This document shows, one piece after another, positions 1-11,902 of a stretch of DNA of 64,000 bases. The notes beneath the pieces were generated by a model. That model did not search any database. It was not told where the DNA came from and worked only from the letters and a program-made list of their open reading frames with translations. The translations under genes and the position numbers were made by a program. The DNA is from Eumeta japonica (taxonomy: Eukaryota > Arthropoda > Insecta > Lepidoptera > Psychidae), in NCBI GenBank assembly GCA_005406025.1, contig BGZK01001246.1, forward strand, positions 119,434-183,433, written 5' to 3'. Position 1 is the stretch's first letter, and every line of letters begins with the position of its first letter.

Positions 1-146
1 ATAAATAACACTTGCTTAGGTGTTCGATATCTGTCAATCCTCTGGAATCAATATTCAATCATTTGGATAGAGATTCGTAGTGGAGAGGCAGATTCGAGGG
101 TCAGCTGTGGGTTGCATGCTGCATGTTAATGCATGTTGCAGACAAG
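1..146 (+). repeat. Penelope-like element 3' end, cut by the window edge
   Basis: This stretch matches 5,203-5,346 with about two substitutions (gattcgTagt against gattcgCagt; gtcagcTgtg against gtcagcGgtg). It also matches the minus strand of 48,068-48,230, where it is the tail of a Penelope-like element. The match stops at the shared motif 'gcatgttgcag(a/g)caagcg', and each copy has different DNA beyond it, so that motif marks the 3' terminus. The upstream part of this copy lies outside the window. Confidence 0.75.
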
Positions 147-3100
147 CGTCTTTTACCACTCTAGCCACTATCATGTTCACCGTCATTCACATATATATAC
201 CCATCATATATTATACAACATATACTATACAAAATACTACCAAAAGATACAAAATCCTTCACTTTCCTTAGACGTATTAATGTTTGTGCTGAATTTTCAC
301 AAAAATTCATTCTTACAAAACAACAATATTTTTTTATTTTTTTTTGACATAATTCTGCTTCGTGCTTTAAATAACTTAATTGTTATTTTGTATCAATCCA
401 AAAAATACCAAGATGCCGCCCATGAACACTCGCAGACTCGGAGGAGTCACCAATACGTTACCGGTCTCTTGGGTGGGAATACGATATCTAATAGAAGACG
501 GGTGATGAACTGGGGAATGGGTTAATGGAGGGGTGAGCGAGATGATGGAATATGGAGTGGGCCGCCGTAATTCTCACTCAGTGGACGAAAGACAACAATG
601 GAAGCTGTTACTTCACATCTGCATTTTGTAAGCGTGCGTTATCTTACCGGTCGAGCCATTTTCTTACGACAGCCAACATAACTAAAGCACGACCCTACCA
701 CGATTAAAAGTATTATCATCAATAACAGGTCCTCAAGTTCTCAACAAAACGATTTTCATTGATAATATAAGTTTTACGTGGTTAGCCATATTTTGCCACT
801 TGCACAAGTTTAATTGTTATTAAGTTACGATAAATAATATATTTAGGTGCAATCGATTCAACACTAGAATTTTCTCTACTGATACCTGGTATTTTCCTGA
901 AGTGTGTTTTAATTATAAAAAACAAAACATTTTAAAGTGTCATGTACGTTACGAGACCTTTACACTATATGTAAGTTAAGGTGTATAGATGTGAATCAAT
1001 TTAAGCTAAATGTATATTTTATGTAAATTTAGGTGTAACAAAACAGTTGCGCAACTGTACAGGAATTCCAGTCATAGGTACGTTAGTTTGACGAAACGAA
1101 GTTGTAATATCGCGCGCACATAAAACCAAAACCGAATGTTATTCAAAGCGTGCGCGGCGGCCACATCAAAAAGAGTCGGCCGCAAAGCGGTCCGCTGCAG
1201 CTCTCGTATATTTGCATTATCTAGATTTCGGGCAGCTCGCTTTCATCTCACGTTTTGGATATTTCAAATACAATTTGCGAGAAAAGATTTCGTTAAATCT
1301 ATAATATTACAGTATGAAATTCAGCCTCCGGCATCATGAAAGTAACTTGTTTTTTTTATTATCAAAAAAGTAATTGCTTTTGAAAAAGAAACTTCGAAAA
1401 TTATGAGTATCCATATTATCTTTTGGTATTTGAATAATTTCGTCATAAATATGTTTTCATGTACAAGCCGTAACACTAACTTTGCTCAAATGAGCAATTT
1501 GAGCAAATGCATAGAATTTTCGTGTCGACCCTTCCTCCTCTCCTTTACTCACTAGTCACCAATTTATGTAAGCATGAATATAAATTAATGTTCTTAGATT
1601 TCGCTTTGCCATCTAAATAATATATTTTTATTTATATTACAAAATTAAAAACTACATAAAAATATATATTTCCAGCTCTCCGCATTCTAAAAATTTTGGT
1701 ATACATTTTCGGACATTTTGGGGCTAAATAAATTATTTGGTCATTAATAATCTTTTTTCAGTTCAAAATTTTCAGTGTTTTAATTGTCATAAAAACGAAC
1801 AAAACTATTAATTTTTGAATATTTTGGCAAATATATCTTATGAGCAAATCAACCCGATATGAACGGGGTTTGCAGTATTAAACTCAATTTTGGAACAAAA
1901 ATTAATATCTATGGGATAGAAATAGAAAATAAATTTAAGACGTATTTTGAAAATACCATAATATTTGAGCACAATATTTTTTGACCGAATCAACGGATTT
2001 AAACGGAGAATCCTAAAGAGAAATTTAATTTGAAAAATCGAATGAACTCGATCGCAATCAAAATGAAGCGATCTAATTAATAACGATAGATTTTACAGCA
2101 TTGAATGCAGTTTATTAAAAACTCCCCGTTTTCTGCCACTTTACTGTGATTAACAAATTGATAATTAACAATACTTTTTTGACCCCGTGCTCGACGTCAA
2201 TTTCGAGCTCTCCATTTCAATGTCGATCCCTATGCCGATTTCAGTGCTTTCTTTATATAAAAAGTATCCTGTCTTGTATTCCAAGAAACGATGACCTTCT
2301 GTGTAAAATTTAATTACAATCTATTCACAACCTCAGAGACATATTCCTAGGACCTTAAAACGTCCAATTTGATCAAAATTTGATTTTTTTGGAGGAAAGT
2401 TAAGAAACGATTGCAAACACGGTAATAAAGTTTCATAACGTTGCTTCGTATCTATCTACAAGTTTATGACTACTACGTGTTTAGCGCTAGCAGCTCGTGG
2501 ATGGGGCCATCGCTAAACTTTATTGAAAAGCCGTTCATTACCAGGCTTCATATAAAAATACTGGCCAAATAACTTATTATCATCGATAAACTCATTCGAC
2601 TGGGTCGTAAATTGTAGACGTTCCTGGAATTACGTAAGTTACATCATTTCCAAAAAGAATAGCTTTAACATGCATGTACATTTCTATTCTTTCTTGAATA
2701 GGACATTGACATTCAATTCAATGTCAATGAAAACACAACAATTTAAATTTTTAAACAGATTCTAAATTTAAAAATACTTCATATTGTTTTAAGGAATTTT
2801 CGTAAAAGTTGGTTATTTTCTAAAAATAATAGCCATAGTTTTTTTTACATCTCACATACAGAGAATAAGGACAATCATTAAATATCAATGCTTTGATTTA
2901 CATAATACTTTTATATAATTATTGAGAGTCAATTTCTTATAGTTTCTTTGTACATTTATCACTATAATCAAGAAAATAAACAGGAAATTAATAAATCGTT
3001 TTATAATAATGGCAGAAATTAAATTGAAATAGGAAACTAACTGCTTGTAAGGAAACTTAACAGATCCTACTTCATAATTAGTTAGAATTCTTATAATGTG

Positions 3101-4691
3101 CATATTTACAAAATTTTATAAAATTACTAATAATTATTTAATATAATAGAAAAAATATTTAATGCAAGACTGTAAATGTACTTTTTCTTGCGCCGCGCCT
3201 ACGCTGTAACGGCTACATGGAGCCCTATTTTCAGCATTAAATTAATATTATTAATAATGAGATAGACTTCCAGAAGTTGTAACTTTTTTATCACAAATTT
3301 CCTCCATTCTATGAACATATTTATAATTGGTTGTGATTGTCACTTATATTGTTTGAGGTGTTTCCATAAAAACAAGACCCTTTTTTGGCTTTTGTTAATA
3401 AAAATTGCAATTATCGTTAAAATACAGAATAAAAAATAATACCTTTCTCGAGATTACATTCTGAATTGAATGAGCCATTATTCATATTTTTAGAACATTT
3501 CTAACTTTTTTTTGCAGAAAACTCACATCTAGACTAGATTACTAGTGGGTTATTTAATAATAAATGAAAATAGGCTAAAACCTGCTTGACGAATTAAGTT
3601 AAACAAAAACTTTTAGTATAGAGATAAGAAGTCTTAATATATATTTATCGTTTGCTATTGCACAATTTTACAAACCATACAGCACAATGTTATCGCGAAA
3701 TTTCGTTCTTTAATTTTCGAATCCAGCAGCTACAATTATTATAATCGAAAATTATTAACGCAGTGGCAGATAACGTGGTAAATAACAGTGCAGGCGCAGC
3801 ACGCGAAGCGACCTCCTGACGTTTTAATGTTTCATGCGAAACTATACTGCTTATTAATGGCCGAGGGCTCATCCTAGGCATAAATATTGGCACTTTCATC
3901 CCCATGTTTGTATTACTTCGTGACGTTATTTTCCCAACGCCGTATTGCGTGCCCAGTCTCTTTTGGACGTTTTTTGACTGTTTAGGCACATGTGCTGTAC
4001 AGTTCTTTAGGTGAACAATATACATTTTATATAGGTGAACAATATACAAATTTGACCATTTTGTTTTGTGTAAGTACACGGGCAATCGAGCTTTACTAGG
4101 GGTCTTTCGAGTTTGCCACACGAATATGATAAGTTCTCACGGGAACAATTGCTTATATTTATTTCCAACAAATGTAAAACTACGTATTTGCAAAATTTAT
4201 CTATGTATTTTATTTACTTAGTGCTGTTTGTAGTTTATGTCATGTAGTGCCATTTTTTCTTAAGAATCAATAATATAGCAACAATGTAATTACTTTGAAG
4301 TTAGTTGACTCAAACCTATCTTTAAGCAATCAATGATCGCTTTATGTTCGATAAATCAATGTCTCTATTTTCTGGAATTTAGGACAAATACAAATATTTT
4401 GTTGTGAAATTTGTTTTCAAGGTAAGTAAAGGATGACAACAGAGTGCTTTTTAAGTACTTTTTAGACGCGATGAAGATCTATCTTAATTTTTTAAATTTC
4501 ATTATAAATCAACCACTATGACGGATATCATAACAGAGAAGTAACATTATTAAAAAAAGTATTTAATGGACTTTCGCCATGTCGGCTCGGCTTTACAAGT
4601 GGAATAACTCTTCCAATAACAGAATAACTAAGTATTCTAAATATTTAAATAAGAAACTATTGAATATTTGCTGATTCGGCTTTACACACTT
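147..4691. other. AT-rich non-coding stretch, no gene recognised
   Basis: No open frame here resembles a known family. The longest is a 143-codon minus frame at 3,690-4,121 of unremarkable composition, probably chance. Small structures seen are a 10-bp-arm palindrome at 2,703-2,728 (cattgacatt/aatgtcaatg) and a 15-bp direct duplication (aggtgaacaatatac) at 4,009-4,023 and 4,033-4,047. GC-richer patches near 1,110-1,210 and 3,190-3,230 have no assignable function. Confidence 0.4.
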
Positions 4692-4865
4692 TCAATTCGG
4701 TTTTGCGTGTTTCATTTTAAGGTATCGTTGGAGAGTTTTCAACTTGGGTTGGCTCCGGATCTTAAATGACTTTGATCCAACTGCATGAACAGTTTCATTA
4801 AACTTGTCGTCTGATACATTCTCGGTGTTGTAATTTCCTAGGCATTTGTTAGACGTTCGAAACGA

Positions 4866-5346
4866 ATCCAAACGGTTCCAACGACCAAATTGACGTTTAT
4901 AAATCGCCATTATTGGACGCTTGCCTGTAACTATTTGGGTAATGTTGGTGATGGTTAGTCTGTGACATTTGACAAGCATGTCTATCGGTGGTGGTCTGTG
5001 GCTGCCTTAAGAATGTTTTCGTCGCTCTTTGACCATTGCATGACAGCGGCCTGCCTAACGAGGTTGTGTTGGTTGTTTTAACGCTTCTTACACCCTGGTG
5101 GATGTGACTGTCGGCATTTCCTGAGGATGTGCCTTGTTGGCATGAAACGTACGTAGAATTTACAATTTAACAGTTAGCGGAATTAGATAATTATAAAAAT
5201 AAATAACACTTGCTTAGGTGTTCGATATCTGTCAATCCTCTGGAATCAATATTCAATCATTTGGATAGAGATTCGCAGTGGAGAGGCAGATTCGAGGGTC
5301 AGCGGTGGGTTGCATGCTGCATGTTAATGCATGTTGCAGACAAGCG
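4866..5346 (+). repeat. Penelope-like element 3' fragment, 5'-truncated
   Basis: The plus strand begins with the last codons of the Penelope ORF (reading NDQIDVYKSPLLDACL then a stop near 4,917) and continues through the complete 3' untranslated region. The same sequence lies on the minus strand at 48,068-48,535, continuous there with the GIY-YIG domain. Upstream of about 4,866 the similarity ends abruptly, as expected for a 5'-truncated insertion made by target-primed reverse transcription. The 3' end is the shared 'gacaagcg'. Confidence 0.75.
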
Positions 5347-5350
5347 ACCA

Positions 5351-5390
5351 CTATGGATTTCTGCGAATTAACACCTCACACAATACAATA
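5351..5390 (+). repeat. 40-bp block shared with 51,644-51,682
   Basis: The block from 'ctatgg' through 'gcgaattaacacctca' to 'acaatacaata' recurs at 51,644-51,682 with one indel and about two substitutions. In both places it lies just downstream of a plus-oriented Penelope 3' end. Confidence 0.6.
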
Positions 5391-7245
5391 CAAGATTCCA
5401 AAGTTCAAAATGAAAATTTACGAATATTAGAATTGTGGCAGCTGTCGGACGGGAGGCAGACTTCATTAGGCGAAACCTTTCATGCCTTACGTTTTACTCT
5501 AATGTACCCTTACTATTTACTTAACACGTCACTGACCACGGATACATCATTGATTGTCTGAGTGATCAATATTTTTTATGAATCCACAACGGCTTATCCA
5601 CATCCACCTTCTAGTGGTATTGTTGAATTGGGTCTTAATCGTCCCACTGCTGAGGCGTTCCCTCCCACAATCCTTTTGTTTGAGAGTGAAGAACTCGGAC
5701 TCCATGCTGTCCTGGTGCGGGTCGGAGGCTGCCAACGTTCGTCGTCGTCAATGCGATGGCGATATCCAGAACCGACGGCTTAAAATACTCTCCCAGGCAT
5801 GAAGCATGGGGTATAATTTGACTTAATTTAAAAATTCATCAGCCATTCATTCGCGATCAGGACTGAATGGAGTACGATTAACCACCTGTTCGCCACTGCT
5901 CTGGTTAAAATAATTATGATTTTTTTTTAAATTGTCATATTTTTCGTTTTCTTACACCAAAATTTACACTAAAGTTTATAATCCCGCCGTCGCAACTTTT
6001 TCTGGCGTCTTTATTGTCGCTAGATGTTAGAAGTAGTTCGTGCACGAGCAATAATGTGTATGTGTTTTTACTTTTTATATTCTTACTTCAAGAAACATTT
6101 TCCCGCGGGGATAGTACTTACATTTTTCCGTCGTAAATAGTAACCCATGTGTAGAAGGAAAATATTGTGTGTAGAATAGTGTAAGCATTTTAAAAACAGG
6201 CTAAGTATTTTCTTTAACATTTCTAGTAGAACTGGGATATCCTAGTCTACTTCATTATAAGACCACTATTAGCAAACGTTAGTGTTTTCAAGTCCATACC
6301 ATACTTTGGGTACTTTATTCATAACTCAAAAACTATATATTTAATACAAAATTATTTCGAACAGACAGACAGCCAAACTATTTTTACGTTATATCTGGTC
6401 AAGAAGTCTAACTCGTAAGCTGAAAAATCATGGTAAAAAATAATTCAAAAATCAGACACAGATATTTCTATTTTATTTGTTTACGTTGATCGTTGGGCGG
6501 CTATTTTGGACTATAATTTAAACAATGGTTTCATTAACTAGTTCCACTGGTTGTCCTATTCGAAAAATATGCTGAATCAAAACTATGGTTTGGTTTCTAT
6601 ACAAATCGCAGTTTTTTTTAGGACGCAAAGATAATCGCATCAAAAATTGTGTGCTTTAGTCTTGCATTTTCATTTTCACTTTTGGATTTTCGATATTATG
6701 TGACCTCGGAATTCACAATATTTTAATATCATTTTATTTTCAACTTTTAAAGTTTAAAATAGACTCTTTCATTTAAACAATAACCCATGTTCATTATATT
6801 AACTGTTTTTGATTAACTCGCTTATGCATTACAATTCCTAATAGACATATTGTTTTATAATATATTACAAAAAAAAAAGGACTTACTGATTATTATAATG
6901 CTGTCATCTATCATTAATTTATAATTCAGTTTTTTTATTGTATTTAATTGTATTAATTTCAAATAGTTATTTAATAACTAATTTCTAACATTTCAGTTCG
7001 TGCTATAAGAAGATGAGGTTTATGGAATTCGCCCTTCAGCACTTGTTACATACAAACTTAACTATCATGTCACTTATTATTTGAAGCTATTAATCACTAC
7101 ATCACTTATCACTTATCACTTTACCATTGATTGTTTCATAACTGATCTTACGTTATTCTTTCAGTACGTATCGGGAAACACATCAGAGTGTACTTTTAGC
7201 TCGTAACGAAGTTGCGCGCGCGATGTAACACAATTTATTATCATG
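5391..7245. other. Non-coding stretch with a probable repeat relic
   Basis: Around 5,560-5,830 the sequence is GC-richer and contains 'ccgacggcttaaaatactc' and 'ccaggcatgaagcatgggg'. These resemble a common lepidopteran repeat with a 'ccgacggcttt...ccgaggcacgg' signature, in decayed form (recalled, not searched). Overlapping open frames here (up to 76 codons, both strands) match no family I recognise. The remainder is AT-rich without visible structure. Confidence 0.3.
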
Positions 7246-7683
7246 ACTAGCTTCCGCCCGTGGCTCTGCCCGCGTGGACATAGAATGAATTCCTTTATTT
7301 TGTGTATCGACAGAGCACGCTCCCAACGATGATCCCGATCGCTATCCCGTGCTCGATTCTGATCCAAGTCCTGCCCTCGGAGCTAATTTGTCCCGGTTCT
7401 GATTCGGAACCGGTCTTGATTTAAATAAATTCCAATTATGGTCTCGATCTCCATTCTCGTTCCGTCCTCAAATTTGATTCGCTGCCGCTTCTCATTCCGT
7501 TTCCATTCACGCCATTAATTTCATTTTCAGTCCCACACTCGATTTGGAACTTAGTTTTGTTCTCGATCCCTCTCGGGATCTAATCTCGATTCTGCTTCCC
7601 GTCTCGCTTGCGATTTAAATTTCACTATCAGTCACCATGGAATATTGAGTTCCGATTTGGACGAAGCCGGGACAAACTCTAGT
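7246..7683 (+). mobile_element. Short inverted-repeat element, family H, copy 1
   Basis: The element is 438 bp. Its left end 'actagcttccgcccgtggc' and the reverse complement of its right end (starting actagagtttgtcccggc) are imperfect inverted repeats of about 30 bp. The interior (7,320-7,620) is a degenerate hexamer-like array of 'tctcgattc', 'ctgatcc', 'gattcgg' units. Copies at 10,544-10,979 (436 bp, opposite hexamer strand) and 11,681-11,902 share both ends and interior type. No transposase is present, so it is non-autonomous; the target duplication is not clear. Confidence 0.6.
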
Positions 7684-10543
7684 ATAAAAATAAAATTTAG
7701 GCTTAATATAGCTACTCATAAGAAAAATGAAATTAGTCATTTTAAACACAAAATTTATTCAAAAACAATAAAACAAACAAAAATTATACGTAAAGTTTTT
7801 TTCTTCTAATTATGTAATTTATACATATCATAATAATAATATATTAACAAACACATAATAAAACTAAAAACTCCCACCATCTTTATAACACCTTACTTGT
7901 AATGGTTACTATTATGTAATAATGCAGTAACAATAAACAAACAATGCAATAAGCACAAGATTTTAGTTAACACAATAAAACCAACGAAATTCGTGTGAGT
8001 TTTTTCAAACTTTAATAATACAAGTTATCAAAGAAGTGTATTTAATAGTGTTCATAGATTATTTTATTTAATTATTTTTAACCAAGCACTTAAATACAGT
8101 AAATGATTCAAGATATTGATGAATATATATGTGTACAGATTAACACAACTTTTTTGTTGGCGAACTGATAGAAATAAAACAAACATTAAATATTATGTAA
8201 CGGGAAATTTGCCACAGTACATTCACTGTAAATTGCGGTTTCAATAGGTCGAGCCATTTCTGAAATTAGCAAACACACATAACGAATAAAAAATCTAAAA
8301 ACTATTTTTTTTGGCCTGTTAACCTGTATAAACTGTTTGTTTTTTTTATGTTTAATGTACAGATACGGATCGTTTACGATTTTACTATATGTATAGATAA
8401 ATTATATTTGTTTCCGCTTTAAGATAGCTTGGTGTATAGAATGTAAAGACTAAGCTACTATAGTGTGTACGAAAATAACATATTGTTGTGTATGTTGTTG
8501 TTTCAATGTACACTCGTCTCAAATGCGGGAGTTACCAACTATAGTTACTAGAGCTAATTGGCTATGCCGCAGCATAATCGGAGGCTCCATCCAGCCTTTA
8601 CGACAACGAGTGTACCGTAACAGGTATTGTCAATATAACGGACGTTGATTCATAATAAATATGTATGTTTATATAAATGAATATCGAAAGACTAATATTG
8701 AACGCTGTTAATTCATATTAATAAAACTTTATTAATATGATATAATATATTTAGTTTTTTTTTGTACAGTGAAAACTATGTATCAAGATTTTGAACTGAA
8801 TTTAAGTATTAATTTTTATGTTTAATCATAAATCAGTTTGTATTTAATGACAAAACATATCACACAATAGTTAAATTATTGATTATTATTATTAATAGGT
8901 TTATAATACATAGATTTTATTTTTTATTTTAATTGTGCCAAAAGAGTTTAAAGTACAGAAATAAATAATGTTTTTCTTTTAATAGCTTTTTATAGGAGAC
9001 TTCCGAAACACGTTACTCAAATGAGAAAGCGCCGTTGAGACGAAACAAAAGGAAAATCGATTAAACATCAATATTGATATTTCAAAGGTGATCTAACTGT
9101 GAGGCTAATAACTGGGTACACTAATACAAGCATGTTTTATTTTTTTAATTAATTGTAATATCAGTGAAACAAGTAATATAAAAAAAATACTCACAAATGA
9201 ACATATAACCTTCTTTTGAAATCAATTAAAATACTTCAATTTGTTCTAAATATGAAATACGTGCTGCGCGCGGCAGAATCATAGTTGAGTGCATATTAGT
9301 TAACGTGTTAAAACTAAAACTGAACTATTTCTTTTGATCAATTAAAATACAATTGTTCTAAATTTACAGGAATGTGAACTGTTACTAAAAACAGAAACCA
9401 ATTATATACAACTTTTCCATAAAAATATATTTAACTTGTCCTTTCCATTAACTTATTACAGACTTAGCAATATCGGCAGCTGCTAGATCTGATTTATGCA
9501 CTTTTAGGAGCACAGATTTAGAACTTTCTATGTTGCCTATTTTAAATGTGCCCAATATTTCAAATGTGCATGTACTCCCGATATTCAGATGATATGAAAA
9601 AATGCCAGCACGAGAGCTTATGTAAAAGCCATCAAACGCAAGGCGGCCACTACTTGTTTTGGGGAACGATGTGTTATTCGCACTTAAGTGCTGATTTTAC
9701 GATGAACAGCGCCATTTGTTGGACGCGTTACGAACGAGTTTACGGCGCGGTGAGTTATGACACCACAACGTTGTTCCGCATTCCTCTGGATCTATTTTGA
9801 AATTCTTTTCAATGAAATGATATTTAATAAAAATATTTATTTATATAAAATATTTTTTAACAACTATTTTAATAAAAACGTCGATCTGAGACAAATCAGT
9901 TTTAATATATTTAATAGTATCTATGAACGTGACTTTCTATGGACCTAAGATACGTTATCTTAAATATAATTGAACAGCCAAAACAAAGAAAATATATTGA
10001 CTGAAGATGAATATGCAACCAAATTCTTTACCTTTACTAGTGAAAACATTTAACATTTTACACGGTATCTGTATTTTTTCAAATAAAGATTCTACGAACA
10101 TCTTCGAAGTGACCTAATGGAGAATTCAATAAGGCACCTACTCTGTAGGAAATGTATTCTCTCTTCGCCAAGTTTCTACAGAAACGTAATACATGCTCTA
10201 CACTCATCACAATATACCTATATAAGTCTAGACACTGCAAAACACGGCGCAACTGAGCGAACTTTTTCCTACTTTACAGTTTCATTAAAAACTTGTTGTT
10301 TTCTATAGTATTGAAGAAATAAACAAGTTGAAGCTATTGAATAAACATGATGTAGTATAAATCTTGTATAGTGTTATATTTGAAGTGCAACAATAATACA
10401 TAAGACTAATAAGATAATTGTTGCATATAAAACACAACGTCTCCTTGTCTGTCTTTCTACTCATAACATAAGAATCAAAAGTCCTATTTTCTTGACTTTT
10501 TTAAATAGAAATAGACATTATCTGATGAGGTTTCTTAGTACAT
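7684..10543. other. AT-rich non-coding stretch
   Basis: No gene is recognised. Open frames do not exceed 84 codons. A moderately GC-rich patch at 9,640-9,760 contains 'cagcgccatttgttggacgc', a motif type I associate with insect repeats but cannot assign. Homopolymer-rich AT sequence fills the remainder. Confidence 0.4.
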
Positions 10544-10979
10544 ACAAGCTTAAAATCGCGGTTTCACGCAAACTTGTAACGAATCCCTTACTTTTTACAC
10601 AAATTGGTTATAAATGACAACAATAACCAAGGCAGAATCAAAATGGACACCGGTGCGAAATCAGAATCACTAGCTGAACCCGGAGCAGAATCAGAAATGG
10701 AAGTGAAATGGCTTCGTAATAAAATAATCTAGCGGTATTATGGGTATTTTTGATGTTAAAGTTTGCATTAATCTAGGGTAATTTGATAATAATTGAAATT
10801 ATGACGGCATCTAGATAAGAATCAAAAGTAGCACTACAGTCGCGATCAAAATCAAGATGGTAATCAAGAACGAGTTCGGAATTAAAATAATGATTGACAG
10901 CGTGTTCGATCGATGTACAATAAAAGGTAAGGGGATTCACTCCTCAATCACGCGGACGAAGCTGCGAGCGAAAACTTGT
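10544..10979 (-). mobile_element. Short inverted-repeat element, family H, copy 2
   Basis: The left end 'acaagcttaaaatcgcgg' and the reverse complement of the right end (starting acaagttttcgctcgcagc) are imperfect inverted repeats. The interior carries scattered 'agaatca', 'gcgatcaaaatcaagatgg' and similar units, the complement of the hexamer array of copy 1, so the element is drawn on the minus strand. Its 436 bp nearly equals the 438 bp of copy 1. Confidence 0.55.
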
Positions 10980-11237
10980 ATATATGCAAAATTAAAATGA
11001 AAACCGACAAATAGCACAAACTGGTTAAACTTAACGCATTCTGTTGCCATGTAAGCAAAACTATATTTTTCAGTAGCCGATAGCATAAGTCTGAGACTTA
11101 TCATCGCGATGTTTCCGCTTTCGTTGACGTGTCGGTGAGTGTTCCATAAACTGGGGAGTGCCGCTTGCATTGAAATAATAAAACTTAATTGTTAGATAAG
11201 CGAGTGAGACAAAGCGAGCGCGGAATTTACGATTTGC

Positions 11238-11321
11238 TATAAATAACCTAATGTCAACCTTTATCTCCGGTAGTTATTCGTCCGTTTGGTGGAGTTTTGT
11301 GCTTGTTAAATTATGGCTACT
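11238..11321 (+). promoter_or_regulatory. Candidate promoter and very short first coding exon
   Basis: A TATAAATA box lies at 11,238-11,245. About 75 bp downstream is an ATG (11,313) followed by GCT ACT and then GTAAGA, a good match to a splice donor, at 11,322. The intervening sequence is of mixed composition and belongs to no repeat seen here. A TATA box, a leader and an initiator exon of three codons is a known arrangement in insect genes, but the downstream exon was not found, so this is inference. Chance assembly of the motifs is the main alternative. Confidence 0.25.
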
Positions 11322-11680
11322 GTAAGAATTTTTCGTTTTATTCCATCTTCACATTTATGAGAAGATGAGCTTTATTTATTATTATCTTAGAGCAATCATT
11401 AAGCGTAAAGGATAATTGTTATTATTCATCTTAAAATTGTCATGTAGTAAAGCTGTAGAGTCGAAAGTCTGTTCAATGAAGATATTTAATAGAAAAATGA
11501 ATGGACCTTCTTATAATTGATAACAACACGTTTTAATAGCTTTTAGTATTTTTGTCTGTTTATTTGTACTCACATCAAGTGGAAATGGCTGAATGGATTT
11601 GAATTCTTGCTTCACTAACATGCTAAGGGCATTTCTACTTTTCCACCAAGTTATAATGTATTGAAATTATCGATTATATA

Positions 11681-11902
11681 ACTAGCTTTTTCTTACGACT
11701 TCGTTCGCGTGAATTAAGAACGAATTGTTTACTTATGTCCATTGGTTATTGGTAACAGAACTGAGGTCTAGATCAAGACCGTAATCGAAATCGAAAGCGG
11801 GACCAAGATAAAAATCGTCGTTTACAGCCTGATTGGTCGTTAAAAAAATATAAAAGAATCCATTCTACATTCACGCGGGCGGAACCGCGGATTAAAGCTT
11901 GT
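11681..11902 (-). mobile_element. Short inverted-repeat element, family H, copy 3
   Basis: Left 'actagctttttcttacgac...cgcgtgaa' and right 'ttcacgcgggcggaaccgcg...agcttgt' form roughly 33-bp imperfect terminal inverted repeats. The interior has 'gtaatcgaaatcgaaagcgg' hexamer-like units. At 222 bp it is half the length of the other two copies, which suggests an internal deletion. Confidence 0.6.

Noticed and set aside
133..525. 130-codon plus frame near the window start
   Set aside because: It starts within the Penelope tail, runs through AT-rich DNA and encodes Phe/Ile/Asn-rich text with no family resemblance.
3690..4121. 143-codon minus frame, the longest outside transposons
   Set aside because: It contains a small tandem duplication (IVHL..YIVHL), has no domain and no splice or promoter context; I treat it as chance.
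7024..7036. 'ggaattcgccctt', identical to a common TA-cloning vector junction
   Set aside because: Only 13 bases match, the flanks are ordinary AT-rich insect DNA and no further vector sequence is present, so it is most simply chance.
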